Shown here: positions 1-9,463 of the stretch, one piece after another
Position numbering within the stretch: the stretch's first letter is position 1
Layout: every line of letters begins with the position of its first letter
Assembly (NCBI GenBank): GCA_030151885.1
Contig: JASLCG010000003.1
Coordinates: forward strand, 1-64,000
Direction of reading: 5' to 3'
Source: Bacteroides sp.
GTDB lineage: Bacteria; Bacteroidota; Bacteroidia; Bacteroidales; Bacteroidaceae
DNA: 64,000 nucleotides
Notes under the pieces: model-generated
What the model saw: only the letters and a program-made list of their open reading frames with translations
Database searches by the model: none
What the model was told of the DNA's origin: nothing
Position numbers and translations under genes: made by a program

Positions 1-2
1 GT

Positions 3-1139
3 GTTCGAGAATACCTAAATCGTAGCATTACGACAGTAGAATGGGATAAGAAACGAACAGCACGTACAGATGCAGAAGGCAATAAGACCTATAAGCCCAA
101 ACGAGATGATAATGGAGTCATCATTTGCAGGAGCGAAAAAGACATTGAAACCATGCTTTTTGCCGATGGCATCCGCAAACTTCGTCAGAAAGAGTACGAT
201 AATATCGACTTATATAGTGATACCGAAAGCGCACAAGCAGAACAGAAAGAACGCTTACAGCAGGATTTCATTGAATATTTTAATACGGTCGCTAAGAAAC
301 GCCATGCACAAAGTTCCGAATCAATCCGTATAAATTGGAAGCGCACCTACGAATTAATAAAGCTTTTTGCCGGAGATATATTACCTTTTTCAAAGATAGA
401 TAACCGTTTGGCGGAAGATTTCAAATTATACCTTTTATCCGCCCCTTGTGGCGGAGGTAAAAGCGGAACAATCTCTCGCAATACTGCCGTAACTTACTTC
501 TCCATTTTCAAAGCCGCATTAAAGCAAGCATTCATCGATGGTTACTTAACGACAGATTTATCCGCTAAAATCAAAGGTATTCAGGAACAGGAGTCGAGGC
601 GTGAGTATTTGACTGTTGAAGAACTAAATACCCTTGCTAGTACACCTTGCGAACGAGATGTACTCAAACGAGCAGCTCTTTTCTCTGCTCTCACCGGCTT
701 GCGACATTGCGATATTCAGAAACTTCAATGGAAAGAAATCTGCATGGACGGTAATCAGGCTCAATTGCACTTCACACAGCAGAAAACAAAAGGTGTAGAA
801 TATATGCCCATTTCGCGACAAGCTTTGGGACTTTGCGGAGAACCACGTGAACCAGAACAGTTTGTTTTTGAAGATTTGCCGGATCCGTCATGGATTTCCC
901 GCCCACTCAAACAATGGATTCAAGCGGCTGGTATTCAGAAGAGAATCACATTTCATTGCTTTCGGCACACATACGCGACCCTCCAACTCTCCAGCGGGAC
1001 GGACATATATACCGTCAGCAAAATGTTGGGACATACCAATGTAAAAACCACCCAGATTTATGCGAAGGTAGTGGACGAAAAGAAAAATAAAGCAGCACAA
1101 GCCATTCAGTTGAACACCATAAAAGACACAGAAGCATGA
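3..1139 (+). CDS. Tyrosine recombinase / integrase, 5' partial
   Basis: This site-specific recombinase of the Bacteroidetes integrative-element type catalyses integration and excision of the element. The reading frame is open from base 3, so the gene starts upstream of the window; an ATG at 153 is internal. An arm-binding and SAM-like core-binding region precedes the catalytic domain. Catalytic residues are visible: Arg (codon at 702) in LTGLRHCDI, His and Arg (954 and 963) in HCFRHTY, a late His in MLGHT, and the nucleophilic Tyr (codon at 1059) in TQIYAKV. The stop overlaps the next ATG (ATGA at 1136-1139), so the two genes are translationally coupled. Confidence 0.93.
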   Translation, partial: VREYLNRSITTVEWDKKRTARTDAEGNKTYKPKRDDNGVIICRSEKDIETMLFADGIRKLRQKEYDNIDLYSDTESAQAEQKERLQQDFIEYFNTVAKKRHAQSSESIRINWKRTYELIKLFAGDILPFSKIDNRLAEDFKLYLLSAPCGGGKSGTISRNTAVTYFSIFKAALKQAFIDGYLTTDLSAKIKGIQEQESRREYLTVEELNTLASTPCERDVLKRAALFSALTGLRHCDIQKLQWKEICMDGNQAQLHFTQQKTKGVEYMPISRQALGLCGEPREPEQFVFEDLPDPSWISRPLKQWIQAAGIQKRITFHCFRHTYATLQLSSGTDIYTVSKMLGHTNVKTTQIYAKVVDEKKNKAAQAIQLNTIKDTEA

Positions 1140-1864
1140 GAAATAATATTCTGGAATACATTATATTATATGTGATTGTTGCTTGTGCTGCATTGGTTAT
1201 CGCAACATCGGCACGAATATTCGCTGTCTCAATGGGGGTTGACGAGTTTACAGCGTTTATGGTTTTTATAATTGCGTTGGCGATTCTGGTTGTCATTTAT
1301 TTAAGTATTCATTCGATATTACAAAGCTTGATGATTCCTTGGATTGGAAAAGGATTGGCTAAGATTCCTTACTTCCGAAATAAGATAGAAGAAAGGCAAG
1401 TTACTCCTGTTGTTGAGGAGGAACAAGTAATGGAGATTGATATCGAAGAGCCAGAACCGGATGTGTCTTTAGAGGATATTCGGAACAAACAGCAACAAAA
1501 TATCGCCAAAGAGCAGGAAGAGAAACTGAATATCGCTCTTGATTACACCAGAAAATCGTTTGCTCTTTATCTTTCTGATGGAGACCTTGATGTTCTTTGC
1601 CGGAATATCCACGCATATATGAACAAGTTGGAAGAGAAAGAATTGAAACCGGTTAAAGTCAAAGAACTGACAGCCCTTGATCTCCGCCATTTCGGGTGGA
1701 ATGTCTGGAACTATTTCAAACCGAGAAATCAGATGGATATTGCCAACCTGCTAAAAATCGTATTCCCGGATATTTTCAAGGATGTAACAGCGGAAAGTAT
1801 AAAAAGTCACTTGAAGGATGATGAGTTAAAGGGGGTTATTAAGATAGTGGAGTCCTTTGAGTAG
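1136..1864 (+). CDS. Two-TM membrane protein of unknown function, coupled to the integrase
   Basis: The 242-residue protein has two hydrophobic segments at about residues 4-30 and 40-66, a charged middle rich in Glu/Gln, and a C-terminal alpha-helical domain of about 100 residues that ends in a conserved-looking helical block (LDLRHFGWNVWNYFK). I do not recognise a named family. Position directly after the integrase, sharing ATGA, suggests it belongs to the element backbone and not to its cargo. It could influence entry, exclusion or transfer, but nothing in the sequence decides this. Confidence 0.8.
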   Translation: MRNNILEYIILYVIVACAALVIATSARIFAVSMGVDEFTAFMVFIIALAILVVIYLSIHSILQSLMIPWIGKGLAKIPYFRNKIEERQVTPVVEEEQVMEIDIEEPEPDVSLEDIRNKQQQNIAKEQEEKLNIALDYTRKSFALYLSDGDLDVLCRNIHAYMNKLEEKELKPVKVKELTALDLRHFGWNVWNYFKPRNQMDIANLLKIVFPDIFKDVTAESIKSHLKDDELKGVIKIVESFE

Positions 1865-1955
1865 TTACTCTTAACAGGGGGATTTTAAAACAATAGTATT
1901 TAAAACATGTTTAGTGTGCTATTTGTGGTAGAATAATTATAAATCTATATATTTT

Positions 1956-4900
1956 ATGTCAGATAAAGGAAGCGTATTTCAGAAAGGTGGCGGTGGAACA
2001 AATTTTGAACAATCTATTCAAACAGCGTTTTTGACTACACTTATTATTCGGGGCAATGTTCCTTGTGTACCTTCAAGCGAATTGGTTGAGGTTGCATTTC
2101 AGGTTACAAATAGAGGCTATCAAACAGATGACTTATTGGCTATTGCAAAATCAGTAAAAGGAGAACATAGATTGCTTATTCAAGCAAAACATGACATTTC
2201 ATTTACTGTTGGCAACGATATTTTTAAAGAAGTCATAAATTCTTTTTGGAAGGATTTTAATAACGCTTCAATTTTCGATAAAACGAAAGACAAATTAGTA
2301 ATCGCCAAAAATGGTTTGACAAAAGATGAGAGAAACCATCTTAAATCACTTTTTAACTGGGCGTTAAATCACGCAACAGCAACAGATTTTATTTCAGAAG
2401 TAAATAGAATTAAAGCTAAGAAAGAACGATTAGATGTTTTTCGTAAGGTATTGCAAGAAGCAAATAGTAATACTGCATTAAGCGATGAAGAACTTTGGGA
2501 GTTCTTGAAATGTGTTGATGTTTTGGAATATGATTTTCTTAACGAAGGAAGTATTGACCAAGCCTATTTTCTAAATTTGATTAAACTCAGTAAAAGCAAA
2601 AGTTCAACAGTTACTGACAAAGAAATTTGGGATAGTATTTTCTCTTATGTTGCAATTCTTAATAAAGATGGAGGAAGTGCAACACTTGATAGTATTAAAG
2701 ATAAAGATTTCTTTTTGAATTTTGACACGGCACAACTAAGTCCATACTTCAAAGCAGTTGAAAAGTTGCAATCAGATAGTATAGAAATTTTGCGACCAAT
2801 AAAAACTTCAATTGGTAAAGGAGAGGATGAATTTCAATTACCACGAACCGAAGCAAGAGAACAAATATTAGACTCTATAAGCAATTCTCAATTGACGATT
2901 ATAACAGGGAAACCCGGTGTTGGAAAATCGGCAAAAATAAAAGAAGTTCTTCAAAAAGATTTCCTTAATGCAAGTGTCTTTATTTTCAGAGCAGACCAGT
3001 TTAACAAACCTACAATTGCAAATGTTTTTTCAAGTCAAGGTGTAAACGAAACAATACAAGACATTTTTTCTTGTATCTCTCTCATTCCTGAAAAAATTAT
3101 TTTCATTGATAGTTTGGAGAAATTATTGGAAGCAGACCCTGAATGTGCTTTCAAGCAATTATTGGCTTTACTTAAAGAACATCCTGGAATTAGAATCATT
3201 GCAGCATCACGAAAATATGCCATTGATTTAATTGCGTTAAAATTTGGAATTGACAAAAATGATACAAAAATAATTGATATTCCAACGCTTGATGAAACAG
3301 AGTTGAAGCTTGTGTCTGAAAAATTTCCTCAATTGAATAGTGTTTTAAAAAATGATAAAGTAAAAAAACTACTTCAAAGTCCCAAATACCTTGACTTTTC
3401 AATTTTAGCTATTAGTAAAACAAACGATAATTATGCAAATGTTTCGCTAATAGAATTTAAAGATAAGCTTTGGAATTCGTTAGTAGTAGATTCTACGAAT
3501 ACAAAAAATGGACTTCCAATAAAACGGGAAGCTGCTTTTATGGAAATAGCAGTAAAGAGAGCCAGAGAAATGAAACTTTTTACGAAAGCTGATAAATCTG
3601 ATGCGGAAGCAATAGTTTGTTTGGAGAATGACGAAATAGTTTTTCAGGAAAATCAAAACAGAAAATATTCTCCCGCTCATGATATTTTAGAAGATTGGGC
3701 TTTAGTAAAATATATTTCCTCAATGTTTGAAGAATATCCAAAACCAAAAGATTTGTTCAGCAATTTGGGAAATGAACCAGCCATCAGACGTGCGTTTCGT
3801 CTTTGGGTGGAGGACTATTTAATTGACAAAAGCAGTAAAATCAATGAATTGATTAAGGCTGCTATTTTAGACCAAACAATTGATAAATATTGGGCAGATG
3901 AATTGTTGGTTGCAATTTTTAAATCAGAAAATAGTAATACATTTTTTTCTACTTTTGAAACGGAACTTCTTGACAATAATGCCGTTTTTTTTAATAGATG
4001 TTTGCACATAATAAGAACCTGTTGTAACGAAAGTGACCAAAGAGTCAACAATATCAATTTATTATTACCTATTGGCTCAGGCTGGACAGAAGCATTGTAC
4101 TTTATTCAAAAGCATATTAACCAATTAGATGTAATCAGACTTTCAATAATCAATTTTCTTACAGATTGGCATTGCCGATTGTTATTTCAATATAAAACTA
4201 TTGAAAAAGAAGAATTGGAAGCAGCAAAAATTATTGTCCTTCATTATATAAAAGAAATTGAAAACGGACAGGAATTTTGGGAAGAAAAAAATGCCAACAA
4301 TAAATCAAAATATTTGATTGAAATCTTGTTGGATTTAGTAGAAATTTCAAAAGAAGAGATAAAACAACTTGTCTCAAAAGCATTTGCCAATAAAGAAGAT
4401 AGGAACTCTTGGAGATTAAATTCATTCTATGAAAGTGTGATTGATAAATGTCTTTTAGGAATAGGGCACCAACGTTTAATAAAAGAATTGCCGGAACTAA
4501 TTGTTGAAATGGCTTGGAAAAATTGGAAATATATTCCTCCAAAAGAAACAGATTTTCCTGATGAAATTGGATTTTGGGCAAGTCGTTCTTTGCGAGATGA
4601 GGAATGTTGGGGTATAAAGGATAGGCATTCTTTTTTCCCTTCAGGAATTTACAAAATACCAGTTTATAACTTACTTATTCTCCACCCGATTATTGGATTG
4701 AAATTCATCGTTGACTTTATAAATTATTCGGTCGAGTTTTATGTAAATGCTGATTGTGATTATAAACATCAAATTTCACAGATTGAGATTGAATTAAATG
4801 ACGGGACTATAATAAAACAATGGGCTGCATGGGAGTTATGGGCAGCATACAGAGGTTCAAGTGTTACTTGCTACGCTTTAGAGTCATTGTTAATGAGTCT

Positions 4901-7034
4901 TGAAAAATTTCTTTTAGAAACTGCAAATAGAAAAACAGATGTCAGTAAAAAAAATCTCAAATTCATATTTGATTATGCTCTTAGAAACAGTAATAATATC
5001 GCTCCATTAGCTGTTTTAACAAGTGTAGCAATTGCTTATCCTGAGGAAGTTGAAGAAATGATGTTGCCTCTTTTAGGTGTTCGAGAGTTTCATGAGTGGG
5101 ATTTAAATAGAGCACTTCAAGAATCCACGACTCTTTCCCCTATGGACAATCATATCGCATTTGCACAGGAAGAGCGTTGGAAATCAAATCAATTACCACA
5201 TAGGAAAAAATATCAACGTGGATTGAGTGATTTTATCATTGATTATCAGTTTAATATTGGAAAGCTAAATTCACAAATTCATATTCTTTTTGATAAACTT
5301 CATACAAAGCTTAAAGATGATGATGTGGTTTGGAAAAAACGACTAAATGAAATAGATATTCGAAAATGGGAAGCCAAGCCGTATGACGAAAAACTTGGTG
5401 GATTTGTTGTTCAGCCGAAATATGAAACGGATGTTGCTGATTTTATGGCATCAAATCATGACTATTTTGAAGCACAAAACATAGCACTCACATATTCAAT
5501 GTTAATTTTAAAAGCATACGAAAAAAAGGAAATAATAGGATATGATAAATGGGAGGAATGCTATAATTATTATTTTAATGTTGAAGAATTAGACTTTTTA
5601 TACAGCAGACCTGTAACGCTTGCTATTATTGGGTTAAATGACTTTATAAGTAACATTTCCGATGAACAAAAGAATTGGTGCATTGAAACTATTTTAAAAT
5701 CAATCATTTCTATTCTGCAAGATACATTCAATAGAAACTTTGGATTAAACAAAGAATTCAATCTAATGGAAAAAGAAATAGCCTTATCTTCATTCCACTT
5801 ACTAATGCAAAATGCAAAGAGTGAAGAAGATAAAAATGAACTGATTGCCTTGATGATTTATATGTTGTTTGCATTATTTCATGACCATGAAATTGATAAA
5901 ATTACTGAATACGTCAGAGAAACATTTTTCCAATATTATCCTAATGAGGCAAAAAGAGTTTGGCTTGGATTAATCAAATATTCAATTTATAGGAAAGAAA
6001 ATTCAAAATACTTTAGATACCAAGATGAAAGCAGTTCAAAAGCTGCATTGGAGAAGGAAGAAGAATTTATCCAACAAACTTCATCCAACAAAAAATTGAA
6101 ATTAGACCTTTCCGAAATAAGTTTGGACAATTGTGAAAGTTATTTATTGGCAAGAACTTTGGTAATTACGCCTTACAATGCAGAGGATAAGGATTTTTCG
6201 GATTTTGTAACCCACCTATTGCCTATTGTTCTTGCTGATTTAAGCAAAGAAGAAGATTCCTCATATAATAGAAGTAGAAAATCACGACAGTTTTCTCATG
6301 AATCAATTTCTGATATTGAACAATATCTTGCAAATCTATTTTTGAACACAAATTTAGATTTTTCAAAATCCGTTTTAACTATGTTGGTTGATTCATTGTC
6401 AAGTTCTTCGCAAAACAAAAAGTTTGGCAAAAATGACTTGCTTGAATTTGTAAAGACCACTTTGGATTATTTTGTATTAAAATTATGTGATAACGAAAGT
6501 TTAAAGATTGACCAAACGCAATATAAACAACAACAGACAAACTTTTGGAATCTTTGGGAAGTTCTTTTTTATTTAATTCCTGACAATAGCAATCATCCTC
6601 TAATCCAAAAACTTTTGTTAGACATAAGATATCTACTTTGGGACTTCAAAGGTAATCCCAATAAAAATGATTTGAGTGTTCTAAATGGCAAAAGAGAATT
6701 TTATAAAAAAATAGTTCTTGAAAAAGGAAGAAGCAATACTTTATCAGTAATAAATGTATTTTCAACAATTGGGGGGAAAGAGTTCTTGCCTGAAGGAATA
6801 TGTTGGCTAACGGAGATATTCAAATCTGATATTACCACTACTTCCTCTTTGCTATATCCTTCAGCAGAAAGAATGATAAAACGACTTTTTTACAACCACA
6901 TTTCCAAAATAAAAAACGACAAAAATCTAATTGAAGACTATGTTTGGATATTAAATCGAATGGTTGACTTAGGTTCACCGGAAGCATATTTATTCAGAGA
7001 GAATGTAATAACCTATAAAACATATCTTAGCTGA
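1956..7034 (+). CDS. Avs-like STAND NTPase with N-terminal Cap4-type nuclease (putative antiphage protein)
   Basis: The protein has 1692 residues. The N-terminus (about 10-110) looks like a Cap4/DUF4297 double-stranded DNA nuclease: a GGGG start followed by a helix, then GYQTDDLL with acidic D58/D59, then QAK with K78, a PD-(D/E)XK-like arrangement. A P-loop NTPase follows: Walker A GKPGVGKS at 318-325 and a Walker B-like IIFIDS with D385. Residues from about 650 to the end are a long alpha-helical region without motifs I recognise, as expected of a sensor. Known Avs proteins of similar size and order sense phage proteins and then cleave DNA. It sits alone between integrase and excisionase genes, is AT-rich, and is probably cargo. 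Assignment to a particular Avs subfamily is not possible by eye. Confidence 0.75.
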   Translation: MSDKGSVFQKGGGGTNFEQSIQTAFLTTLIIRGNVPCVPSSELVEVAFQVTNRGYQTDDLLAIAKSVKGEHRLLIQAKHDISFTVGNDIFKEVINSFWKDFNNASIFDKTKDKLVIAKNGLTKDERNHLKSLFNWALNHATATDFISEVNRIKAKKERLDVFRKVLQEANSNTALSDEELWEFLKCVDVLEYDFLNEGSIDQAYFLNLIKLSKSKSSTVTDKEIWDSIFSYVAILNKDGGSATLDSIKDKDFFLNFDTAQLSPYFKAVEKLQSDSIEILRPIKTSIGKGEDEFQLPRTEAREQILDSISNSQLTIITGKPGVGKSAKIKEVLQKDFLNASVFIFRADQFNKPTIANVFSSQGVNETIQDIFSCISLIPEKIIFIDSLEKLLEADPECAFKQLLALLKEHPGIRIIAASRKYAIDLIALKFGIDKNDTKIIDIPTLDETELKLVSEKFPQLNSVLKNDKVKKLLQSPKYLDFSILAISKTNDNYANVSLIEFKDKLWNSLVVDSTNTKNGLPIKREAAFMEIAVKRAREMKLFTKADKSDAEAIVCLENDEIVFQENQNRKYSPAHDILEDWALVKYISSMFEEYPKPKDLFSNLGNEPAIRRAFRLWVEDYLIDKSSKINELIKAAILDQTIDKYWADELLVAIFKSENSNTFFSTFETELLDNNAVFFNRCLHIIRTCCNESDQRVNNINLLLPIGSGWTEALYFIQKHINQLDVIRLSIINFLTDWHCRLLFQYKTIEKEELEAAKIIVLHYIKEIENGQEFWEEKNANNKSKYLIEILLDLVEISKEEIKQLVSKAFANKEDRNSWRLNSFYESVIDKCLLGIGHQRLIKELPELIVEMAWKNWKYIPPKETDFPDEIGFWASRSLRDEECWGIKDRHSFFPSGIYKIPVYNLLILHPIIGLKFIVDFINYSVEFYVNADCDYKHQISQIEIELNDGTIIKQWAAWELWAAYRGSSVTCYALESLLMSLEKFLLETANRKTDVSKKNLKFIFDYALRNSNNIAPLAVLTSVAIAYPEEVEEMMLPLLGVREFHEWDLNRALQESTTLSPMDNHIAFAQEERWKSNQLPHRKKYQRGLSDFIIDYQFNIGKLNSQIHILFDKLHTKLKDDDVVWKKRLNEIDIRKWEAKPYDEKLGGFVVQPKYETDVADFMASNHDYFEAQNIALTYSMLILKAYEKKEIIGYDKWEECYNYYFNVEELDFLYSRPVTLAIIGLNDFISNISDEQKNWCIETILKSIISILQDTFNRNFGLNKEFNLMEKEIALSSFHLLMQNAKSEEDKNELIALMIYMLFALFHDHEIDKITEYVRETFFQYYPNEAKRVWLGLIKYSIYRKENSKYFRYQDESSSKAALEKEEEFIQQTSSNKKLKLDLSEISLDNCESYLLARTLVITPYNAEDKDFSDFVTHLLPIVLADLSKEEDSSYNRSRKSRQFSHESISDIEQYLANLFLNTNLDFSKSVLTMLVDSLSSSSQNKKFGKNDLLEFVKTTLDYFVLKLCDNESLKIDQTQYKQQQTNFWNLWEVLFYLIPDNSNHPLIQKLLLDIRYLLWDFKGNPNKNDLSVLNGKREFYKKIVLEKGRSNTLSVINVFSTIGGKEFLPEGICWLTEIFKSDITTTSSLLYPSAERMIKRLFYNHISKIKNDKNLIEDYVWILNRMVDLGSPEAYLFRENVITYKTYLS

Positions 7035-7115
7035 AAGGACTAAAGGTATTTCACTAAAAGTAGGAAATTTGAAACTAGCTCAGTAGAATAATAACCACAA
7101 AATATCAGCACTTCA

Positions 7116-7170
7116 AGTGTTTTCAAAGTGTTTCTTTAGTGTTTCCCAAACACCGTAGAAACACTTTTTT
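7116..7170 (+). repeat. Iteron-like 11-bp phased repeats AGTGTTT with inverted copies
   Basis: AGTGTTT occurs at 7116, 7127 and 7138, exactly 11 bp apart. Inverted copies AAACACC (7148) and AAACACT (7159) follow with the same 11-bp step across a CCC centre. The outer arms 7125-7134 and 7158-7167 pair perfectly over 10 bp, and six Ts follow, so the site could also act as a terminator for the upstream gene. A near-consensus -7 box (TTCATTTG, 7169-7176) for the HTH gene abuts it, which suits binding by that HTH protein. Confidence 0.7.
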
Positions 7171-7203
7171 CATTTGCACCATATTCATTAATAACAATAA
7201 AAT

Positions 7204-7554
7204 ATGGAAGCAAACGAAATTTCTTTTGAAAACCTGCCCAAGGCAGTAGCACATTTGGTCAGCGAGCTAGCTGAAATCAAATCTTTAGTCGAAAAGGGAC
7301 AAATACCTATTGTTCCTCAGAAGCGAATCCCTATTGATATTGAAGAAGCTTGCCGGATTATCGGCAAAGCGAAACCTACCGTGTATGCTCTTGTTCGCAA
7401 GCGGCTGATTCCTTGCTACAAGAACGGCAAGAAACTTTATTTCTTTGAGGAGGAACTTCTGGAATGGATCTCCAAAGGCAAGAAGAAGACCTTGCAGGAG
7501 ATAGAATCCGAAGCTGAGGCGGAATATAATAAGCGTAAAAACATACGAAAATGA
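7204..7554 (+). CDS. Helix-turn-helix protein of the excisionase type
   Basis: The 116-residue protein has a helical N-terminus and a MerR-like/HTH_17 fold at about residues 40-95 (IDIEEACRIIGKAKPTVYAL, then an aromatic wing and a FEEELLEWI helix). This is the usual architecture of the excisionase-family DNA-binding proteins of Bacteroides mobile elements, which bend DNA near att sites or regulate neighbouring genes. The phased repeats at 7116-7170 lie immediately upstream and are plausible binding sites. It ends in an ATGA overlap with the next gene. Confidence 0.85.
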   Translation: MEANEISFENLPKAVAHLVSELAEIKSLVEKGQIPIVPQKRIPIDIEEACRIIGKAKPTVYALVRKRLIPCYKNGKKLYFFEEELLEWISKGKKKTLQEIESEAEAEYNKRKNIRK

Positions 7555-7943
7555 ACCTGTTCGATTTATTAGCCAATTTCTGGCGAGTGGACGAGCAGGA
7601 GAGTTTCAGCGGCAACGATACCCGATTGTATTTCTTCTTGGTTCATTTGGCTAACCGTTCCTATTGGTCGGAATGGATAGAGTGTTCCAACAAACGATTG
7701 ACAGCTAATGCGAATATATCTTTGGATGTTCTGAAATCTTCACGCGACCGACTAAAGGCAGCCGGTCTGTTAGATTATTCTTCTGGGGGCGGACATAGGG
7801 TTAAAACTAAGTACCAGATTTTAGCACCTAAGTCCGACCTTAAACTCCCACCTTATAATATAAAGACTAAAGACAAAAACTCTAATATAAATTCTTATGG
7901 AAAAAAGAAAGGATTTGTCCATACGGGAAGTGATTTCGACTAA
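7551..7943 (+). CDS. Winged-helix protein, probable replication or control protein of the element
   Basis: The 130-residue protein has a predicted winged-helix region at about residues 20-105 (NKRLTANANISLDVLKSSRDRL followed by a short wing around SSGGGHR). The shape recalls DnaD-like or plasmid initiator helix-turn-helix domains that recruit an ATPase, and the next gene encodes such an ATPase. I do not recognise a named family. It overlaps its neighbours on both sides (ATGA at the start, 47 bp at the end), which indicates tight co-translation. Confidence 0.7.
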   Translation: MNLFDLLANFWRVDEQESFSGNDTRLYFFLVHLANRSYWSEWIECSNKRLTANANISLDVLKSSRDRLKAAGLLDYSSGGGHRVKTKYQILAPKSDLKLPPYNIKTKDKNSNINSYGKKKGFVHTGSDFD

Positions 7944-8622
7944 TCAGCAATTCTTTCAGGCACTAAGGAAGGATGCACAAGAGATTGTTCCCAATGAAAA
8001 AGAAAAGATGCGACGACGGCGTTTGCCCTTACCATTGACTTATGTTGATTTTCAAAGTTTATTTTGCGAATTTGGGACGATTTGTCTGCACAGCCGCAAT
8101 CAGGCTAAGGAATTTATCATTGACAAAAATAACGAGCCAATGATAGAACAACTCTATTGTTACATAACCAACGATTCTACTTTCGCTGGCGATTTGGATA
8201 AAGGTATCATGCTGCAAGGTAAATACGGTTGCGGTAAAACGATCCTTCTTGAAACCTACTCATTACTTCACAATCATGTTGTGAGAAAATTTTCTCTGAA
8301 TCAGCCTTTGTTTAAGTTTATCAAGTCTGTGGAATTGCAGGAGCAAATTGTAAAGCAGTCGGCAAGTGTATTTGCCCAGCGACCGTTAATCATTGATGAA
8401 TTTGGAAGAGAATCAAAAACAGTTCAGGATTATGGAAATGTCAGCCGACCAATTTCCGAATTGTTAAGTTTGAGAAGTGATGTCGGAGTCGTTACTCATG
8501 GCACCACAAACTTCACTTTTGCTACACTTTCGTCCGATGAGTTCTATGGTGGAATGATTGGCGACCGACTCAAAGTGATGTTTAACTTTATCACTTTGAA
8601 TGGTGAAAGCCGTCGATTTTAA
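7897..8622 (+). CDS. DnaC/IstB-like ATPase (putative helicase loader of the element)
   Basis: The 241-residue protein is a single P-loop AAA-type ATPase. Walker A is GKYGCGKT at residues 108-115 and Walker B is LIIDEFGRE with D167-E168. A Ser/Thr-rich sensor-like stretch (VVTHGTTNF) follows near residue 202, and an Arg-containing GDRLKVMF lies near the C-terminus. This arrangement matches DnaC/IstB helicase loaders. Together with the preceding winged-helix protein it may drive replication of the excised circle or processing of transferred single strands. The start lies inside the preceding gene in another frame; I see no better start downstream. Confidence 0.75.
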   Translation: MEKRKDLSIREVISTNQQFFQALRKDAQEIVPNEKEKMRRRRLPLPLTYVDFQSLFCEFGTICLHSRNQAKEFIIDKNNEPMIEQLYCYITNDSTFAGDLDKGIMLQGKYGCGKTILLETYSLLHNHVVRKFSLNQPLFKFIKSVELQEQIVKQSASVFAQRPLIIDEFGRESKTVQDYGNVSRPISELLSLRSDVGVVTHGTTNFTFATLSSDEFYGGMIGDRLKVMFNFITLNGESRRF

Positions 8623-8640
8623 GCTTTCATTCCAATGGCT

Positions 8641-8800
8641 CTCTGTTCGCGAACAATATAGCAAGAGGGAACTGGACAAGTCCTGTTCTATCCTCTTGCC
8701 CTACGGAGTTACTTGCTGTTAATCAGCAAGATATAAAAGACGAGTTTTATAAATACTCGTATAAACAGAATCGCTAATATTCTATTTATTAGGCGATTAA
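8641..8800 (+). other. Candidate origin of transfer (oriT) rich in inverted repeats
   Basis: The region between the ATPase gene and the mobilization pair holds four clear dyads: TGTTCGCGAACA (8644-8655, perfect palindrome); GCAAGAGG/CCTCTTGC (8661-8668 and 8692-8699); CTTGCTG/CAGCAAG (8712-8718 and 8724-8730, 5-nt loop); ACGAGT/ACTCGT (8740-8745 and 8755-8760). A weaker bulged stem (TCGCTAATA with TATTAGGCGA) covers 8771-8796. Inverted repeats directly upstream of relaxase genes are typical of oriT. The nick site cannot be placed from sequence alone. Confidence 0.6.
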
Positions 8801-8830
8801 TTAAATGAATTCTTATAAAAAAGTTATAAA

Positions 8831-9460
8831 ATGACATTGAATAAGCAAAAGTCAGCATTGACTTCCATCGGGATCGATAAATCGACTAATCGCTTAATTG
8901 ATAAATTGAGCAAGCGATACAATCTGAAAAAAGGAGAGATTGTGAAGCTCGCTTTCGAGTATATGGATAAGGTATGTATCAATCCGTCCGAACCACCGGA
9001 ATCAGTCAAAACGGAATTGGCAAAAATCAACAAGCGGCAAGATGACCTGATACGTTTTATTCGCCACTTTGAAGAGAAAGAATTGAATCCGATGATTCGG
9101 GCGAGTCATTCGATAGCCGTAAAGTTTGATTTGGTTGTCAAAACGCTTTCAGAGAAACTGGACTTGGAAACGGAAAACTCAAAGAATATTCTAATTCAAG
9201 TGCTTCAAAAATTAGATGAACATTTCGGTCGACAAGCGGAAGTAATAAACAATCAAGCTCGGATTATAGATGGCAATACTAAATCTATAGAATCATTGTC
9301 GCAATCCATGGGAAGACTATCACAGATTCAGGAACGGTATAATAAGAAGCTCTTGGAACTTATCTCCCTTTACTCAGAACTGGCAACTTGCGGAGTGATG
9401 GACGGCAAACGGAAAGAGAATTTAAAGGCTGAAATTATTGCCCTAATAAACGAAAAATAA
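8831..9460 (+). CDS. BfmA/BtgA family mobilization protein
   Basis: The 209-residue protein begins with a ribbon-helix-helix-like N-terminus (IGIDKSTNRLIDKLSKRY) and continues as a helical, coiled-coil-prone body. This matches the BfmA/BtgA family of Bacteroides mobilization accessory proteins, which bind oriT and assist the relaxase. The relaxase gene follows after 3 bp, and the hairpin-rich candidate oriT lies directly upstream, which is the expected arrangement. Confidence 0.88.
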   Translation: MTLNKQKSALTSIGIDKSTNRLIDKLSKRYNLKKGEIVKLAFEYMDKVCINPSEPPESVKTELAKINKRQDDLIRFIRHFEEKELNPMIRASHSIAVKFDLVVKTLSEKLDLETENSKNILIQVLQKLDEHFGRQAEVINNQARIIDGNTKSIESLSQSMGRLSQIQERYNKKLLELISLYSELATCGVMDGKRKENLKAEIIALINEK

Positions 9461-9463
9461 GAT

